This document shows, piece after piece, positions 51,910-61,049 of a stretch of DNA of 64,000 nt (position 1 is its first letter; every line of letters starts with the position of its first letter). Origin of the DNA: Luteipulveratus halotolerans (GTDB taxonomy: Bacteria > Actinomycetota > Actinomycetes > Actinomycetales > Dermatophilaceae). The DNA is taken from NCBI RefSeq assembly GCF_001247745.1, contig NZ_LAIR01000002.1, forward strand, positions 4,169,245 to 4,233,244. Direction: 5' to 3'. A model generated the notes under the pieces. It did no database searches. It was not told where the DNA came from and saw only the letters and a program-made list of their open reading frames with translations. A program made the position numbers and the translations under genes.

Positions 51910-52075
51910 GCCGACCGACCCGCTGGTTGAGCCGACCAACCGCTGGTTGAGCCGACCGACCCGCTGGTTGAGCCGGGCGAGCGCCCTCCGGGGTCCCCGC
52001 GAAGTATCGGAGCGAGGTACGAGCGGAGAACTTCGTGGGGTGGAGGCGCGAGCCCGTGTCGAAACCCGGTGACTC
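51901..52075 (+). repeat. Dispersed GC-rich repeat with short tandem units
   Basis: Four tandem CGCTGGTTGAGCCGACC-type units of about 20-21 bp (51901-51980) are followed by a longer unique part with a GTGTCGAAACCCGGTGAC end near 52057-52074. The first unit overlaps the last codons of the SPFH gene. The 200-nt gap to the DUF427 gene holds no gene. Confidence 0.85.
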
Positions 52076-52109
52076 GCAGGGAGACCCGAGCGACCGGCGT
52101 ACCCGACCC

Positions 52110-52475
52110 TCAGCCGGCGGTCACCCGGACGTCGGCGACGGTGTCGTAGAACGAGAAGTGGTCCGCGATCGCAGCGACCGACTCCAGCGGCTCCTGGTAG
52201 GACCAGACGACGTCGCGGCACTGATTGCCCTGGTCGTCGACGAACGTCCAGTACGACGCCTCGCCCTTGTACGGGCACGTGGTCGTGGTGCGGCTGGCGC
52301 GGAACTGGTCGAGGCGGACGTCCTCGCGGGGCAGGTAGTAGCGCACGGGCAGGCCGGTCTCGTGGACGAGCAGGGGACGGGTCGAGTCGGCGACGACGAC
52401 GCCGTCGATCACGACGACGACGTGCTCGGTGCCGGGCGTCACGTCGACGCGGTGGGTGGACTGGGTGGTGGTCAC
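52110..52475 (-). CDS. DUF427 family protein
   Basis: 121 residues. HVVVVIDGVVVADSTRPLLVHETGLPVRYYLP, TTTTCPYKGEASYWTF and AAIADHFSFYD are the DUF427 hallmarks. The fold is a small beta barrel; its biochemical role is unknown. GTG start at 52475 with AAGGAGA upstream. Divergent from pta. Confidence 0.93.
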   Translation of the reverse strand: MTTTQSTHRVDVTPGTEHVVVVIDGVVVADSTRPLLVHETGLPVRYYLPREDVRLDQFRASRTTTTCPYKGEASYWTFVDDQGNQCRDVVWSYQEPLESVAAIADHFSFYDTVADVRVTAG

Positions 52476-52577
52476 TGGCGGTCTCCTTGCACGGGGAGGT
52501 GGTCAACCGTCGAACGCGACAACCGCGATGCGGGCGGTCCCATTCCTGGTGCGCGCACCTCGCTCTAGCCTGGGCGC

Positions 52578-54677
52578 ATGTCGCGCAGCGTCTACATCAC
52601 CTCCACCGAGGGCGAGACCGGCAAGTCGACGATCGCGTTGGGGCTGCTCGACCTGCTCTCGCGTGAGACCGGCCGCGTCGGCGTCTTCCGTGCTGTCACG
52701 GCGTCCGACCAGCGACGTGACCCCGTGGTCGAGCTGCTGCTCGACCACGCCGGTGTCGACCAGTCGTACGACGAGTCGATCGGTGTCACCTACCAGCGGC
52801 TGCACTCCGACGAGCCGGGCGCGCTCGCCGACATCGTCGACCGGTTCCACCGGCTCAGCGCGACGCGCGACGTCGTGGTGGTGCTCGGCAGCGACTTCAC
52901 CGACGTCGCGAGCGGCGCCGAGGGAGCGCTCAACGCACGGATCGCGGCCAACCTCGGCAGCCCCGTCGTCCTCGTCGTGCAGGGCAAGGACCGCACGCCG
53001 GCCGAGCTCGTCATCGCCACCGAGGCCGCCTGCGAGCAGCTGCGCGACGAGCACGCGCTCCCCGTCGCGCTGGTCGCCAACCGGGTCGCCGACGACCTGG
53101 TCGACGAGGTCCGTACGCGCCTCACCGATCTCCCCGCGGCCGGCGGTGCACCGCTCGTCGGCGTCCTGCCCGAGGTGCCGCTGCTCGTCGCGCCGACGGT
53201 CCGCAGCCTGATGGAGGCGTGCGACGGCGAGCTGCTGCGCGGCAACGAGGCGTGGCTCGACCGTGAGGCGCGTGGGTTCGTGATCGCGGCGATGTCGATG
53301 CCCAACGTGCTCACACGCCTCGTCGAGGACGTCACCGTGATCGCCCCAGGTGACCGGTACGACGTGCTGCCGGGCCTGATGTTCGCCCACCAGTCGGGCA
53401 CGTTCCCGGGGCTGTCCTCGGTCGTCCTGACCGGTGGCTACGTCCCGCCCGACACCATCCTGCAGCTCATCGACGGCTCGCCGAGCGACCTGCCGATCAT
53501 CCTCACCCAGCTCGGCACGTTCGACACGACCACGCGCCTCGCCGGCACCAAGGGCGCACTGTCGACCGGCAGCGTCGCCAAGCGGCAGACGGCGATGCGC
53601 GCGTTCGCCGAGTCGGTCGACGGCCCGGCGCTGCTGGCGGCCATCGACGTGGGCGAGGCGCTCGCGGTCACGCCGTTGATGTTCACCCACCGTCTGCTCG
53701 AGCGCGCACGCTCCGAACGCAAGCGCATCGTGCTGCCCGAGGGTGATGACCCGCGCATCCTCCAGGCCGCCGATTCCCTTCTGCGGCAAGGGGTTGCCGA
53801 CCTCGTGCTGCTCGGCGACGAGACAGCGTTGCGGGCCAAGGCGTCCTCGGCCGGCCTCGACATCACGGGTGCGACCGTGCTGTCGCCGACCGACGAGGAG
53901 CACGTCGAGCGCTTCGCCAAGGTCTACACCGAGCTGCGCGCCCACAAGGGCATGACTGTCGAGAAAGCCCGCAAGGTCGTCTCCGACGTCTCGTACTTCG
54001 GCACGCTCATGGTCCACCTGGGTGAGGCCGACGGCATGGTGTCGGGCGCCGCGCACACGACCGCCCACACGATCAAGCCGTCGTTCGAGATCATCAAGAC
54101 CGTGCCCGGCACGTCCGTGGTGTCGAGCGTGTTCCTGATGTGCCTGGCCGATCGCGTTCTCGTCTACGGCGACTGCGCGGTCAACCCCGACCCGACGGCC
54201 GCCGAGCTGGCCGACATCGCCATCTCGTCGGCTGCCACGGCGGAGCGGTTCGGGGTCGAGCCGCGCATCGCGATGCTGTCGTACTCCACCGGCACGTCGG
54301 GTGCCGGAGCCGACGTCGACAAGGTGCGCGAGGCGACCGAGCTCGTACGATCCCGGCGCCCAGATCTGTTGGTGGAAGGGCCGATTCAGTACGACGCCGC
54401 AGTCGACCCGGGCGTCGCGCGCAGCAAGATGCCCGACTCCGAGGTCGCCGGCCGAGCGACCGTGCTGATCTTCCCCGACCTCAACACCGGCAACAACACC
54501 TACAAGGCCGTGCAGCGCAGCGCCGGAGCAGTCGCCGTCGGCCCGGTGCTGCAGGGCCTCAACCGCCCGGTCAACGACCTGTCACGAGGAGCGCTCGTGG
54601 AGGACATCATCAGCACGGTGGCGATCACCGCCATCCAGAGCGCGTCCACCGTTGAGGCACAAGGAGATTCGAAGTGA
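52578..54677 (+). CDS. pta: Phosphate acetyltransferase
   Basis: 699-residue long-form Pta converting acetyl phosphate and CoA to acetyl-CoA and phosphate. N-terminal P-loop-like domain (TSTEGETGKSTIALGLLDLL, about 1-210), DRTGG domain (about 215-330), and C-terminal PTA_PTB catalytic domain (about 370-695) with VLPEGDDPRILQAAD, HTIKPSFEIIKT, SYSTGTSGAGADVDKV and FPDLNTGNNTYKAVQRSAGA. Its stop overlaps the ackA GTG start (GTGA), the classical pta-ackA operon. An xfp gene lies nearby, linking acetyl phosphate from phosphoketolase to acetyl-CoA or acetate. Confidence 0.97.
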   Translation: MSRSVYITSTEGETGKSTIALGLLDLLSRETGRVGVFRAVTASDQRRDPVVELLLDHAGVDQSYDESIGVTYQRLHSDEPGALADIVDRFHRLSATRDVVVVLGSDFTDVASGAEGALNARIAANLGSPVVLVVQGKDRTPAELVIATEAACEQLRDEHALPVALVANRVADDLVDEVRTRLTDLPAAGGAPLVGVLPEVPLLVAPTVRSLMEACDGELLRGNEAWLDREARGFVIAAMSMPNVLTRLVEDVTVIAPGDRYDVLPGLMFAHQSGTFPGLSSVVLTGGYVPPDTILQLIDGSPSDLPIILTQLGTFDTTTRLAGTKGALSTGSVAKRQTAMRAFAESVDGPALLAAIDVGEALAVTPLMFTHRLLERARSERKRIVLPEGDDPRILQAADSLLRQGVADLVLLGDETALRAKASSAGLDITGATVLSPTDEEHVERFAKVYTELRAHKGMTVEKARKVVSDVSYFGTLMVHLGEADGMVSGAAHTTAHTIKPSFEIIKTVPGTSVVSSVFLMCLADRVLVYGDCAVNPDPTAAELADIAISSAATAERFGVEPRIAMLSYSTGTSGAGADVDKVREATELVRSRRPDLLVEGPIQYDAAVDPGVARSKMPDSEVAGRATVLIFPDLNTGNNTYKAVQRSAGAVAVGPVLQGLNRPVNDLSRGALVEDIISTVAITAIQSASTVEAQGDSK

Positions 54678-55864
54678 GCGCAGTCCTCGTCCTCAACGCC
54701 GGCTCGTCCTCGCTGAAGTTCCAGGTGGTCGACCCCGAGACGGGTGAGGCGCACGCCAAGGGCATCGTCGAGCGCGTGGGGTCGAAGGGCTCGACGATCT
54801 CGGTCACGGTCGACGGCGAGGAGTCCGAGACCTCCGCCTCGGCGCCTGATCACGGTGCGGCGACGGAGCTGATGCGGACGACGCTGGCCGACCGCGGCGT
54901 CGACCTCGCGTCGTCCGGGCTGGTCGCCGTCGGTCACCGGGTCGTGCACGGCGGACGCTCGCTCACCGAGCCGACCGTCGTCGATGACAAGGTCCTGGCC
55001 GAGATCGAGCGAGTCGCCGAGCTGGCTCCTCTGCACAACCCGGCCAACATCGACGGAATCCGCAGCGCCACCAAGGCTTTTCCCGACCTTCCGCAGGTCG
55101 CGGTCTTCGACACGGCGTTCTTCTCCGACCTGCCCGCCGAGGCGTCGACGTACGCGATCGACCGAGAGCTGGCCGACAAGCACGCGATCCGGCGCTACGG
55201 CTTCCACGGCACGTCGCACGAGTTCGTGTCGGCGGAGGCGGCGCGTTTCCTCGGGCGCGAGGGTGACGCCGACCTCAAGCAGATCGTTCTGCACCTCGGC
55301 AACGGCGCGTCCGCGTCGGCGGTGCGCGGTGGTCGGCCGGTCGACACGTCGATGGGGCTCACGCCGCTCGAGGGTCTGGTGATGGGCACGCGCGGTGGCG
55401 ACATCGACCCCGGCGTACTCCTGCACCTGCACCGGGTCGCGGGCCTGAGCGTCAGCGACCTCGACACGCTGCTCAACAAGAAGTCCGGCATCCTCGGCGT
55501 CTCGGGCATCGGCGACTTCCGCGACCTCGCGAGCGCGGTGCACGACGGTGACGACGACGCGCGGCTGACGCTCGACATCTACCTGCACCGCCTGCGCAAG
55601 TACATCGGCGCGTACGCCGCAGTGCTCGGTGGCGTCGACGTGGTCACCTTCACGGCTGGTGTCGGCGAGAACAGTGTCGAGCTGCGCGAGGAGGCGCTGA
55701 AGGGCCTGGAGTTCTTGGGGATTCGCATCGACGGCCGTCGCAACAAGGGCAAGAACGACGGCCCGCGGGTGATCTCGACGGACTCCTCGGCAGTGACGGT
55801 GCTCGTGGTCCCGACCAACGAGGAGCTCGCCATCGCGCGCCACACGGTCGCCACCATCGCCTGA
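54674..55864 (+). CDS. ackA: Acetate kinase
   Basis: 396 residues, ASKHA fold. VLVLNAGSSSLKFQVV at the N-terminus, HRVVHGG, FDTAFFSDLP, YGFHGTSHEFVSAEAARF, LHLGNGASASAVRGGRPVDTS and TAGVGENS cover the acetokinase signatures. It makes ATP from acetyl phosphate, or the reverse. GTG start coupled to pta. Followed by repeat sequence rather than an evident terminator. Confidence 0.97.
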   Translation: MSAVLVLNAGSSSLKFQVVDPETGEAHAKGIVERVGSKGSTISVTVDGEESETSASAPDHGAATELMRTTLADRGVDLASSGLVAVGHRVVHGGRSLTEPTVVDDKVLAEIERVAELAPLHNPANIDGIRSATKAFPDLPQVAVFDTAFFSDLPAEASTYAIDRELADKHAIRRYGFHGTSHEFVSAEAARFLGREGDADLKQIVLHLGNGASASAVRGGRPVDTSMGLTPLEGLVMGTRGGDIDPGVLLHLHRVAGLSVSDLDTLLNKKSGILGVSGIGDFRDLASAVHDGDDDARLTLDIYLHRLRKYIGAYAAVLGGVDVVTFTAGVGENSVELREEALKGLEFLGIRIDGRRNKGKNDGPRVISTDSSAVTVLVVPTNEELAIARHTVATIA

Positions 55865-55884
55865 CCGCGGGTCAAGTAGGCGGA

Positions 55885-56036
55885 GCCGCATTCTGCAGGT
55901 CGAGTAGGGGGAGCGCTAGCGGAGCCGGGCTCTCGCTGGTTGAGCCGGTCCGAGGCGCTAGCGGAGGCGGGCTCTCGCTGGTTGAGCCGGTCCGAGGCGC
56001 TAGCCGAGGGCCGTGTCGAAACCAGGTGACACGCGG
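55885..56036. repeat. Dispersed GC-rich repeat with 43-bp direct duplication
   Basis: A unit beginning GCTAGCGGAG and containing TCTCGCTGGTTGAGCCGGTC occurs twice in tandem (about 55915-55957 and 55958-56000), then GCTAGCCGAGGG and the GTGTCGAAACCAGGTGAC end. Overlaps the 3' end of the GIY-YIG gene, supplying its last residues and TAG stop. Confidence 0.85.
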
Positions 56037-56326
56037 GGAGAGTCACGCACACCTCGCCGCCTGGCGAGCTCTGGCAGTCGCTCGAAGGAGCCAGCAATCA
56101 ATGCTTCCCGCTTCTCGCGACTCCATCCCTGCACCTGCTTCTCTCGGGCATACGCCTCATCGACACGTTCGAACTCCTGTGCCCAGACGAGCTCGACCGG
56201 TCGGCGGCATCGCGTGTATGCCGCTCCTTCGCCGGCCTGATGCTGAGCCAGGCGACGCTCTAGGTCTCGGGTACTGCCGACGTAGTAGGAGCCGTCACTG
56301 CAGCGAAGAATGTACGTCCAGGCCAT
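56000..56326 (-). CDS. GIY-YIG nuclease superfamily protein (UPF0213-like)
   Basis: 108 residues. WTYILRCSDGSYYVGSTRDLERRLAQHQAGEGA has the GIY-YIG pattern in the Y-I/Y-V-G form, with catalytic Arg in RDLERRLAQH and Glu further on (REKQVQGWSREKREALI). Standalone short proteins of this kind are common; roles in repair are supposed but unproven. The last about 10 residues (SPGFDTALG) and stop codon are read from a dispersed repeat, so the original C-terminus may have been replaced. The ATG at 56326 lies next to the core domain. Confidence 0.85.
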   Translation of the reverse strand: MAWTYILRCSDGSYYVGSTRDLERRLAQHQAGEGAAYTRCRRPVELVWAQEFERVDEAYAREKQVQGWSREKREALIAGSFERLPELARRRGVRDSPRVSPGFDTALG

Positions 56327-56437
56327 GGCCTGACCCTGAAAGGGGCGAAACATGTGCGCAATTCAACGTCGACGGCCTGTGGGCCGCGGCTGTCCTCAGT
56401 CGCAGGGTGTGGACAGTTGTCGTGCGCGGTCGCCGTG

Positions 56438-56550
56438 GTTTCGACTCGGTCTCGCCCTGGGGGCTCGACCGGCTCGACCAGCGGGTGGGCGGCTCGACCG
56501 GCTCAACCAGCGGGTGGGCGGCTCGACCAGCGGGTGGGCGGCTCGATGAG
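56438..56550 (+). repeat. Dispersed GC-rich repeat
   Basis: Starts GTGGTTTCGACTCGGTCTC, then GGCTCGACCGGCTCAACCAG and several GCGGGTGGGCGGCTCGACCA units. Lies in the 327-nt gene-free gap 56327-56653 together with the hairpin at 56583; nothing else was recognised there. Confidence 0.8.
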
Positions 56551-56582
56551 CGGGTTCGACTGACTGGCAGGGGTCTGCCGGC

Positions 56583-56625
56583 AACGTCAACACCGTTGCG
56601 CTTTCGCGTCAACGGTGTTGACGTT
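56583..56625. terminator. 16-bp perfect hairpin
   Basis: AACGTCAACACCGTTG (56583-56598) pairs with CAACGGTGTTGACGTT (56610-56625), loop 11 nt; 28 nt downstream of the pentapeptide-protein stop, so probably its terminator. Confidence 0.65.
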
Positions 56626-56653
56626 CCTGGGGGAGGCGGGTGGAGGGCGACGG

Positions 56654-57457
56654 TCACGCCCAGCGGACGGGTGCCCGACGATCCGTCGGCAGCTGTGTGG
56701 ACGAGTCACCCCGCGCTGAGTCGAGCTGCGACTGGAGCAGGTACAACGTGCCGGTCAGATCGGCCCCGCGCAGGTCGGCGTCCCGCAGGTCGGCCCCGGT
56801 GACGTCGGCGCCCGCGAGATCGACACCGCGCAGGTCAGCCGCGACCATCAGCGCCCCGCGCAGCGATGCTCCTCGCAGGTCGCGCCTCCGCAGGTCCGCC
56901 CCGAACAGGTCAGCGCCGCGCATGTCAGAGCCGTCAGCGCGGGCGGAGGTCCGGAGCACCGAGCTCGCCTGCTGCAGCAGCGGATTCACCTCAGCGCGCA
57001 AGGCGTCGACATCGACCGAAGCGACCTCGGCCGGCGCCCCGCTGCCGAGCCCGTCCAGCCGCTCACCCTCCGCGCGCAGCGACGCCCGCAGTGCCCCGGA
57101 CGGCAGCAGGCGTACGGACTCCGTGACGTACCAGAGCAATTCGTGCAGATCGCGCATCACGGGGAACACGTCGAACATCTCCGGCGCCGACTCCGAGCGC
57201 CAGTCGACCCCGTCGAACGTCTCCTGCGACACCCGCTGGCCGGCGCCGAAGCAGTCGTACACCGTGCACCCTCTGAACCCGAGCTCCGGCAGGCGGGTGT
57301 GCACCGAGCAGAGCGAGTTCGCGGCGAGGTTGGGGCACGGCGTCCGGGCGGGCTTGTCGATGGCGAAGTCGACCGAGGCGCTGAAAGCCGGTACGACACA
57401 GCAGAGTCCGAAGCACTGCGAGCAGTCGGCCCGCAGCTCACGCTCAGAAGAGGTCAC
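56654..57457 (-). CDS. Cysteine-cluster plus pentapeptide-repeat protein, coupled to xfp
   Basis: 267 residues. The N-terminal part is Cys-rich (DCSQCFGLCCV, PCPNL, LCSVH, GCTVYDCFGAG), resembling YkgJ-type metal or Fe-S binding clusters. After a helical middle, residues about 175-245 are pentapeptide repeats (ADLFGADLRRRDLRGASLRG, ADLRGVDLAGADVTGADLRD), a right-handed beta-helix. The GTG start overlaps the stop of phosphoketolase (GTGA). Similar proteins exist in actinobacteria but the role is unknown. Confidence 0.83.
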   Translation of the reverse strand: MTSSERELRADCSQCFGLCCVVPAFSASVDFAIDKPARTPCPNLAANSLCSVHTRLPELGFRGCTVYDCFGAGQRVSQETFDGVDWRSESAPEMFDVFPVMRDLHELLWYVTESVRLLPSGALRASLRAEGERLDGLGSGAPAEVASVDVDALRAEVNPLLQQASSVLRTSARADGSDMRGADLFGADLRRRDLRGASLRGALMVAADLRGVDLAGADVTGADLRDADLRGADLTGTLYLLQSQLDSARGDSSTQLPTDRRAPVRWA

Positions 57458-59931
57458 CCGAAGTCTGCCGCCGTCTCACTCGTCGAGGTCGAAGAAGGCG
57501 ACTTCCGGTCGCCCACACCAGTGTTCCACGCCCAGTCGCGCACCTCGGGGGCGTCCTCGCCGTGCTCGCGGGTCCACTCCTTGGCACGTCGGCGGGCGTC
57601 GACCATCTGCTGGCGCAGCCCGGCTGCCCGCGACCCGAGCGCGGGCACACGGTCGATGACGTCGATGACCAGGTGGTAGCGGTCGAGGTCGTTCATCATC
57701 ACCATGTCGAACGGCGTCGTGGTCGTGCCCTCCTCCTTGTATCCGCGCACGTGCAGGTTGTCGTGGTTCGTACGCCGGTAGGTCAGGCGGTGGATCACCC
57801 ACGGGTAGCCGTGATAGGCGAAGATCACCGGCTTGTCGCGCGTGAAGAGGGTGTCGAAGTCGCGGTCGGACAGCCCGTGCGGGTGCTCCTTCTCGTCCTG
57901 CAGGCGCATCAGGTCGACGACGTTGACGAAGCGAATTCGCAGCTCTGGCAGGTGTTCTCGCAGCAGGCTGACGGCGGCGAGGGCCTCCAGAGTCGGGATG
58001 TCGCCGGCCGAGGCGATGACGACCTCGGGGTCGCCCTCGTCGTTGGACGCCCACTCCCAGATGCCGGCGCCGCGCGCGCAGTGGTCCGCAGCCTGCTCGG
58101 CGGTGAGCCAGTCGAACTGCGGCTGCTTGCCCGCCACGACGACGTTGACGTAGTGCCTGCTCTGCAGGCAGTGCTCCATCGTCGACAGCAGCGTGTTGGT
58201 GTCCGGCGGGAAGTACGCGCGGACGATCTCGGCCTTCTTGTTGAGGACCACGTCGATGAATCCCGGGTCCTGGTGGGTGAACCCGTTGTGGTCCTGGCGC
58301 CACACGTGCGAGGTCAGCAGGTAGTTCAGCGATGCGATCGGCGGCCGCCACTCCAGCTCACGCGTGGTGTTGAGCCACTTGGCGTGCTGGTTGAACATCG
58401 AGTCGACGATGTGGATGAACGCCTCGTAGCAGGAGAACAACCCGTGCCGGCCGGTCAGCAGATAGCCCTCCAACCAGCCCTGGCAGGTGTGCTCCGACAG
58501 CATCTCCATCACGCGACCGCTGCGCGCGAGGTGCTCGTCGACCGGCAGGATCTCGCCGGCGAACACCTTGTCCGTGGCGTCGTACACCGCTCCGAGCCTG
58601 TTGGACTCCGTCTCGTCGGGGCCGAACAGCCGGAACGACGACGGGTTGTCGCGCACGATGTCGGCGACCATCGTCCCGAAGACCTTGGTGGCCTCGTGGA
58701 CAGACGCACCGGGAGAGGCGACGTCAACGGCATACTCGCGAAAGTCCCTGACCTTCAACGGCTTTCGCAGCAGGCCACCATTGGCATGAGGGTTGGCACT
58801 CATCCGTCGTACGCCGACCGGCGCAAGCGCGCGCAGCGACTCGACGAGGCGTCCCTCGTCGTCGAAGAGTGAGCCGGGATCGTACGACGCGAGCCACTCC
58901 TGCAGCTGCTTGCGGTGCTTGGCGTCGGTGCGCGTCTCGGCGAGAGGCACCTGGTGAGCGCGCCAGGTGCCCTCGACCTGCACGCCGTCGACCGTGGACG
59001 GCCCGGTCCAGCCCTTGGGCGTGACGAGCAGGATCATCGGCCAGCGTACGGCGTCAGAACCCTTGCTGCGCTTGGACTTCGGGGCGCGCGCGGCGTCCTG
59101 GATCGCGCGGATGCGGTCGTGTGCGGTGTCGAGAGCGGCCGCCATCTGCTGGTGCACCGATGCGGGGTCGTCGCCCTCGACGGTGATCACCTCGTGCCCG
59201 TGGCCCTCCAGCAGCGAGACGAGGTCTTCGCGCGGAATGCGAGCGGGCACAGTCGGATTGGCGATCTTGTAGCCGTTGAGGTGCAGGATCGGCAGCACCG
59301 CGCCGTCCACGGTCGGGTCGACGAACTTGTTGGCGTGCCAGGACGTCGCGAGCGGCCCGGTCTCGAACTCGCCGTCGCCGACGACGGCCGCCACGACCAG
59401 GTCGGGGTTGTCCATGGCCGCGCCGTATGCGTGCGACAGGACGTAGCCGAGCTCGCCGCCCTCGTGGATCGAGCCGGGCGTCTCGGGTGCGGCGTGCGAC
59501 GGGATCCCGCCGGGGAAGGAGAACTGCCGGAACAGTGCTTGCAGGCCTTCGGCGTCCTCGGTGATGCGCGGGTAGATCTCGCTGTAGGTGCCCTCGAGGT
59601 AGGAGTTCGCGACGACCGCCGGGCCACCGTGGCCGGGACCGGCCAGGAAGATCGCGTTGACGTCGCGCTCACGGATGAGCCGGTTGAGGTGGGTGTAGAC
59701 GAGGTTGAGGCCGGGCGTCGTACCCCAGTGGCCGAGCAGTCGCGGCTTGATGTCGTCCGGCACGAGGTCGCGCTGCAGCAGGGCGTTGTCGAGCAGGTAG
59801 ATCTGGCCCACGGACACGTAGTTGGCGGCTCGCCACCACGCGTCGAGGTCGGCGAGCTGGCCGCGCGACAGGGGCTTCGTGGACGACTTCGGCTTCGGCG
59901 TGGACGAGGTGCGCTTGCGCGGTGGCGTCAT
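57454..59931 (-). CDS. xfp: Xylulose-5-phosphate/fructose-6-phosphate phosphoketolase
   Basis: 825-residue TPP enzyme splitting xylulose-5-P (or fructose-6-P) with phosphate into acetyl phosphate and a triose (tetrose) phosphate. WWRAANYVSVGQIYL, GHWGTTPGLNLVYTHLNRLI, FLAGPGHGGPA, SFPGGIPSHAAPETPGSIHE, VVGDGEFETGPLATSW and the catalytic stretch RLFGPDETESNRLGAVYD identify it. The N-terminal about 20 residues are Lys/Ser/Pro-rich. ATG 59931 chosen over GTG 59940. Its acetyl phosphate can be used by Pta and AckA, encoded convergently about 2-5 kb away. Confidence 0.96.
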   Translation of the reverse strand: MTPPRKRTSSTPKPKSSTKPLSRGQLADLDAWWRAANYVSVGQIYLLDNALLQRDLVPDDIKPRLLGHWGTTPGLNLVYTHLNRLIRERDVNAIFLAGPGHGGPAVVANSYLEGTYSEIYPRITEDAEGLQALFRQFSFPGGIPSHAAPETPGSIHEGGELGYVLSHAYGAAMDNPDLVVAAVVGDGEFETGPLATSWHANKFVDPTVDGAVLPILHLNGYKIANPTVPARIPREDLVSLLEGHGHEVITVEGDDPASVHQQMAAALDTAHDRIRAIQDAARAPKSKRSKGSDAVRWPMILLVTPKGWTGPSTVDGVQVEGTWRAHQVPLAETRTDAKHRKQLQEWLASYDPGSLFDDEGRLVESLRALAPVGVRRMSANPHANGGLLRKPLKVRDFREYAVDVASPGASVHEATKVFGTMVADIVRDNPSSFRLFGPDETESNRLGAVYDATDKVFAGEILPVDEHLARSGRVMEMLSEHTCQGWLEGYLLTGRHGLFSCYEAFIHIVDSMFNQHAKWLNTTRELEWRPPIASLNYLLTSHVWRQDHNGFTHQDPGFIDVVLNKKAEIVRAYFPPDTNTLLSTMEHCLQSRHYVNVVVAGKQPQFDWLTAEQAADHCARGAGIWEWASNDEGDPEVVIASAGDIPTLEALAAVSLLREHLPELRIRFVNVVDLMRLQDEKEHPHGLSDRDFDTLFTRDKPVIFAYHGYPWVIHRLTYRRTNHDNLHVRGYKEEGTTTTPFDMVMMNDLDRYHLVIDVIDRVPALGSRAAGLRQQMVDARRRAKEWTREHGEDAPEVRDWAWNTGVGDRKSPSSTSTSETAADFG

Positions 59932-60019
59932 GCGCTCCACTGTGCCGCGCGGTCGTCCTCGGGTCGAGGGGTCACCGGCAGCTCTTGACGACGCAACGGT
60001 GTAAGCGTGTAATCAACTC

Positions 60020-60541
60020 ATGAGCACAGTCAGTGGTTGGCTCGTCGGGCGGCTCCCCGACGAGTGGTTCGAGGCGGAGCCCGAGGTCAGTGTCGACCGT
60101 GAGGAGATCGTCGTCGTGGGCACGCTCACGGCCCCCGACATCGACGCCCAGGACGACGAGCCGGCGGTCCGCGCAGCCGAGGCCGGCCGGATCAAGCGCT
60201 TCCGTGAGGACACCCGGCAGCAGCGGATGCGCATCGCCGACGAGGCCGAGCGCCGCTACGGCCGCAAGGTCGCGTGGGGTGCGCAGTGCGGTGAGACGCG
60301 CGAGGTCTTCACCAACCTGTCGATCCCGGTCATGACGCGGCTGCGTCAGCCCGAGCGGCAGGTGCTCGACACCCTCGTCGACGCCGGTGTCGCGCGTTCA
60401 CGCTCCGATGCGCTGGCGTGGTCCGTGCGCCTGGTCGCCGAGCACGAGGGCGACTGGATCAAGGAGCTGCAGGACGCGCTCACCGCGGTCCACGAGGTAC
60501 GCCGGTCGGGCCCGTCCTCGCGTCGAGGGCGCACTGCATGA
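60020..60541 (+). CDS. Conserved hypothetical actinobacterial protein
   Basis: 173 residues: a beta-like N-terminus (GWLVGRLPDEWFEAEPEVSV, EEIVVVGTLTAP), a charged helix (AGRIKRFREDTRQQRMRIAD, AERRYGRKVAWGAQCG), and a C-terminal helical part (MTRLRQPERQVLDTLVDAGV, ARSRSDALAWSVRLV) resembling a ribbon-helix-helix-type segment. The C-terminal part could bind DNA or a partner, but no family was recognised. It overlaps the globin gene start by ATGA and is divergent from xfp. Confidence 0.8.
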   Translation: MSTVSGWLVGRLPDEWFEAEPEVSVDREEIVVVGTLTAPDIDAQDDEPAVRAAEAGRIKRFREDTRQQRMRIADEAERRYGRKVAWGAQCGETREVFTNLSIPVMTRLRQPERQVLDTLVDAGVARSRSDALAWSVRLVAEHEGDWIKELQDALTAVHEVRRSGPSSRRGRTA

Positions 60542-61005
60542 CGGCGTCCGAGCCGCCCAGCCTGTACGACTGGGCCGGCGGCGCCGAGGCGTTCGAGCGG
60601 CTGACCTCGGTGTTCTACGACAAGGTGCTGCGCGACGACGTGGTCGGCCCGCTGTTCGCGCATATGAGTCCGGATCACCCGCACCACGTCGCGCTGTGGC
60701 TGGGTGAGGTCTTCGGCGGTCCGGCGCGCTACACGGACGAGCTCGGCGGATATCCGCGGATGCTCGCCCACCACCTCGACAAGGCGATCACCGAGCAGCA
60801 GCGCCGCCGGTGGATGGACTTGCTCCTCGACAGCGTCGACGAGGCCGGACTGCCGGACGACCCCGAGTTCCGCGCGGCGTTCGTCGGCTACATCGAGTGG
60901 GGCACCCGCCTGGCGCGGTCCAACTCACAGCCCGGTGCCGACGTCGTACGCGAGGCGCCCGTGCCCCGCTGGGGCTGGGGAGTCGCGCCGCCGTACGAAG
61001 GCTGA
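60538..61005 (+). CDS. glbO: Group II truncated haemoglobin (GlbO-like)
   Basis: 155 residues, 2-on-2 globin. SLYDWAGGAEAFERLTSVFYDKVL, VVGPLFAHMSPDHPHHVALWLGEVFGGP with the proximal/distal helix residues, YTDELGGYPRMLAHHL with the haem-ligand His, and a conserved C-terminal W-G-W-G. Group II globins bind O2/NO and may supply O2 to oxidases or detoxify NO. Translationally coupled to the upstream hypothetical gene. Confidence 0.92.
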   Translation: MTASEPPSLYDWAGGAEAFERLTSVFYDKVLRDDVVGPLFAHMSPDHPHHVALWLGEVFGGPARYTDELGGYPRMLAHHLDKAITEQQRRRWMDLLLDSVDEAGLPDDPEFRAAFVGYIEWGTRLARSNSQPGADVVREAPVPRWGWGVAPPYEG

Positions 61006-61049
61006 GCGGTCGTCGTACGACGGCCGGCCGGGCGGCCATACTGGGCGGC

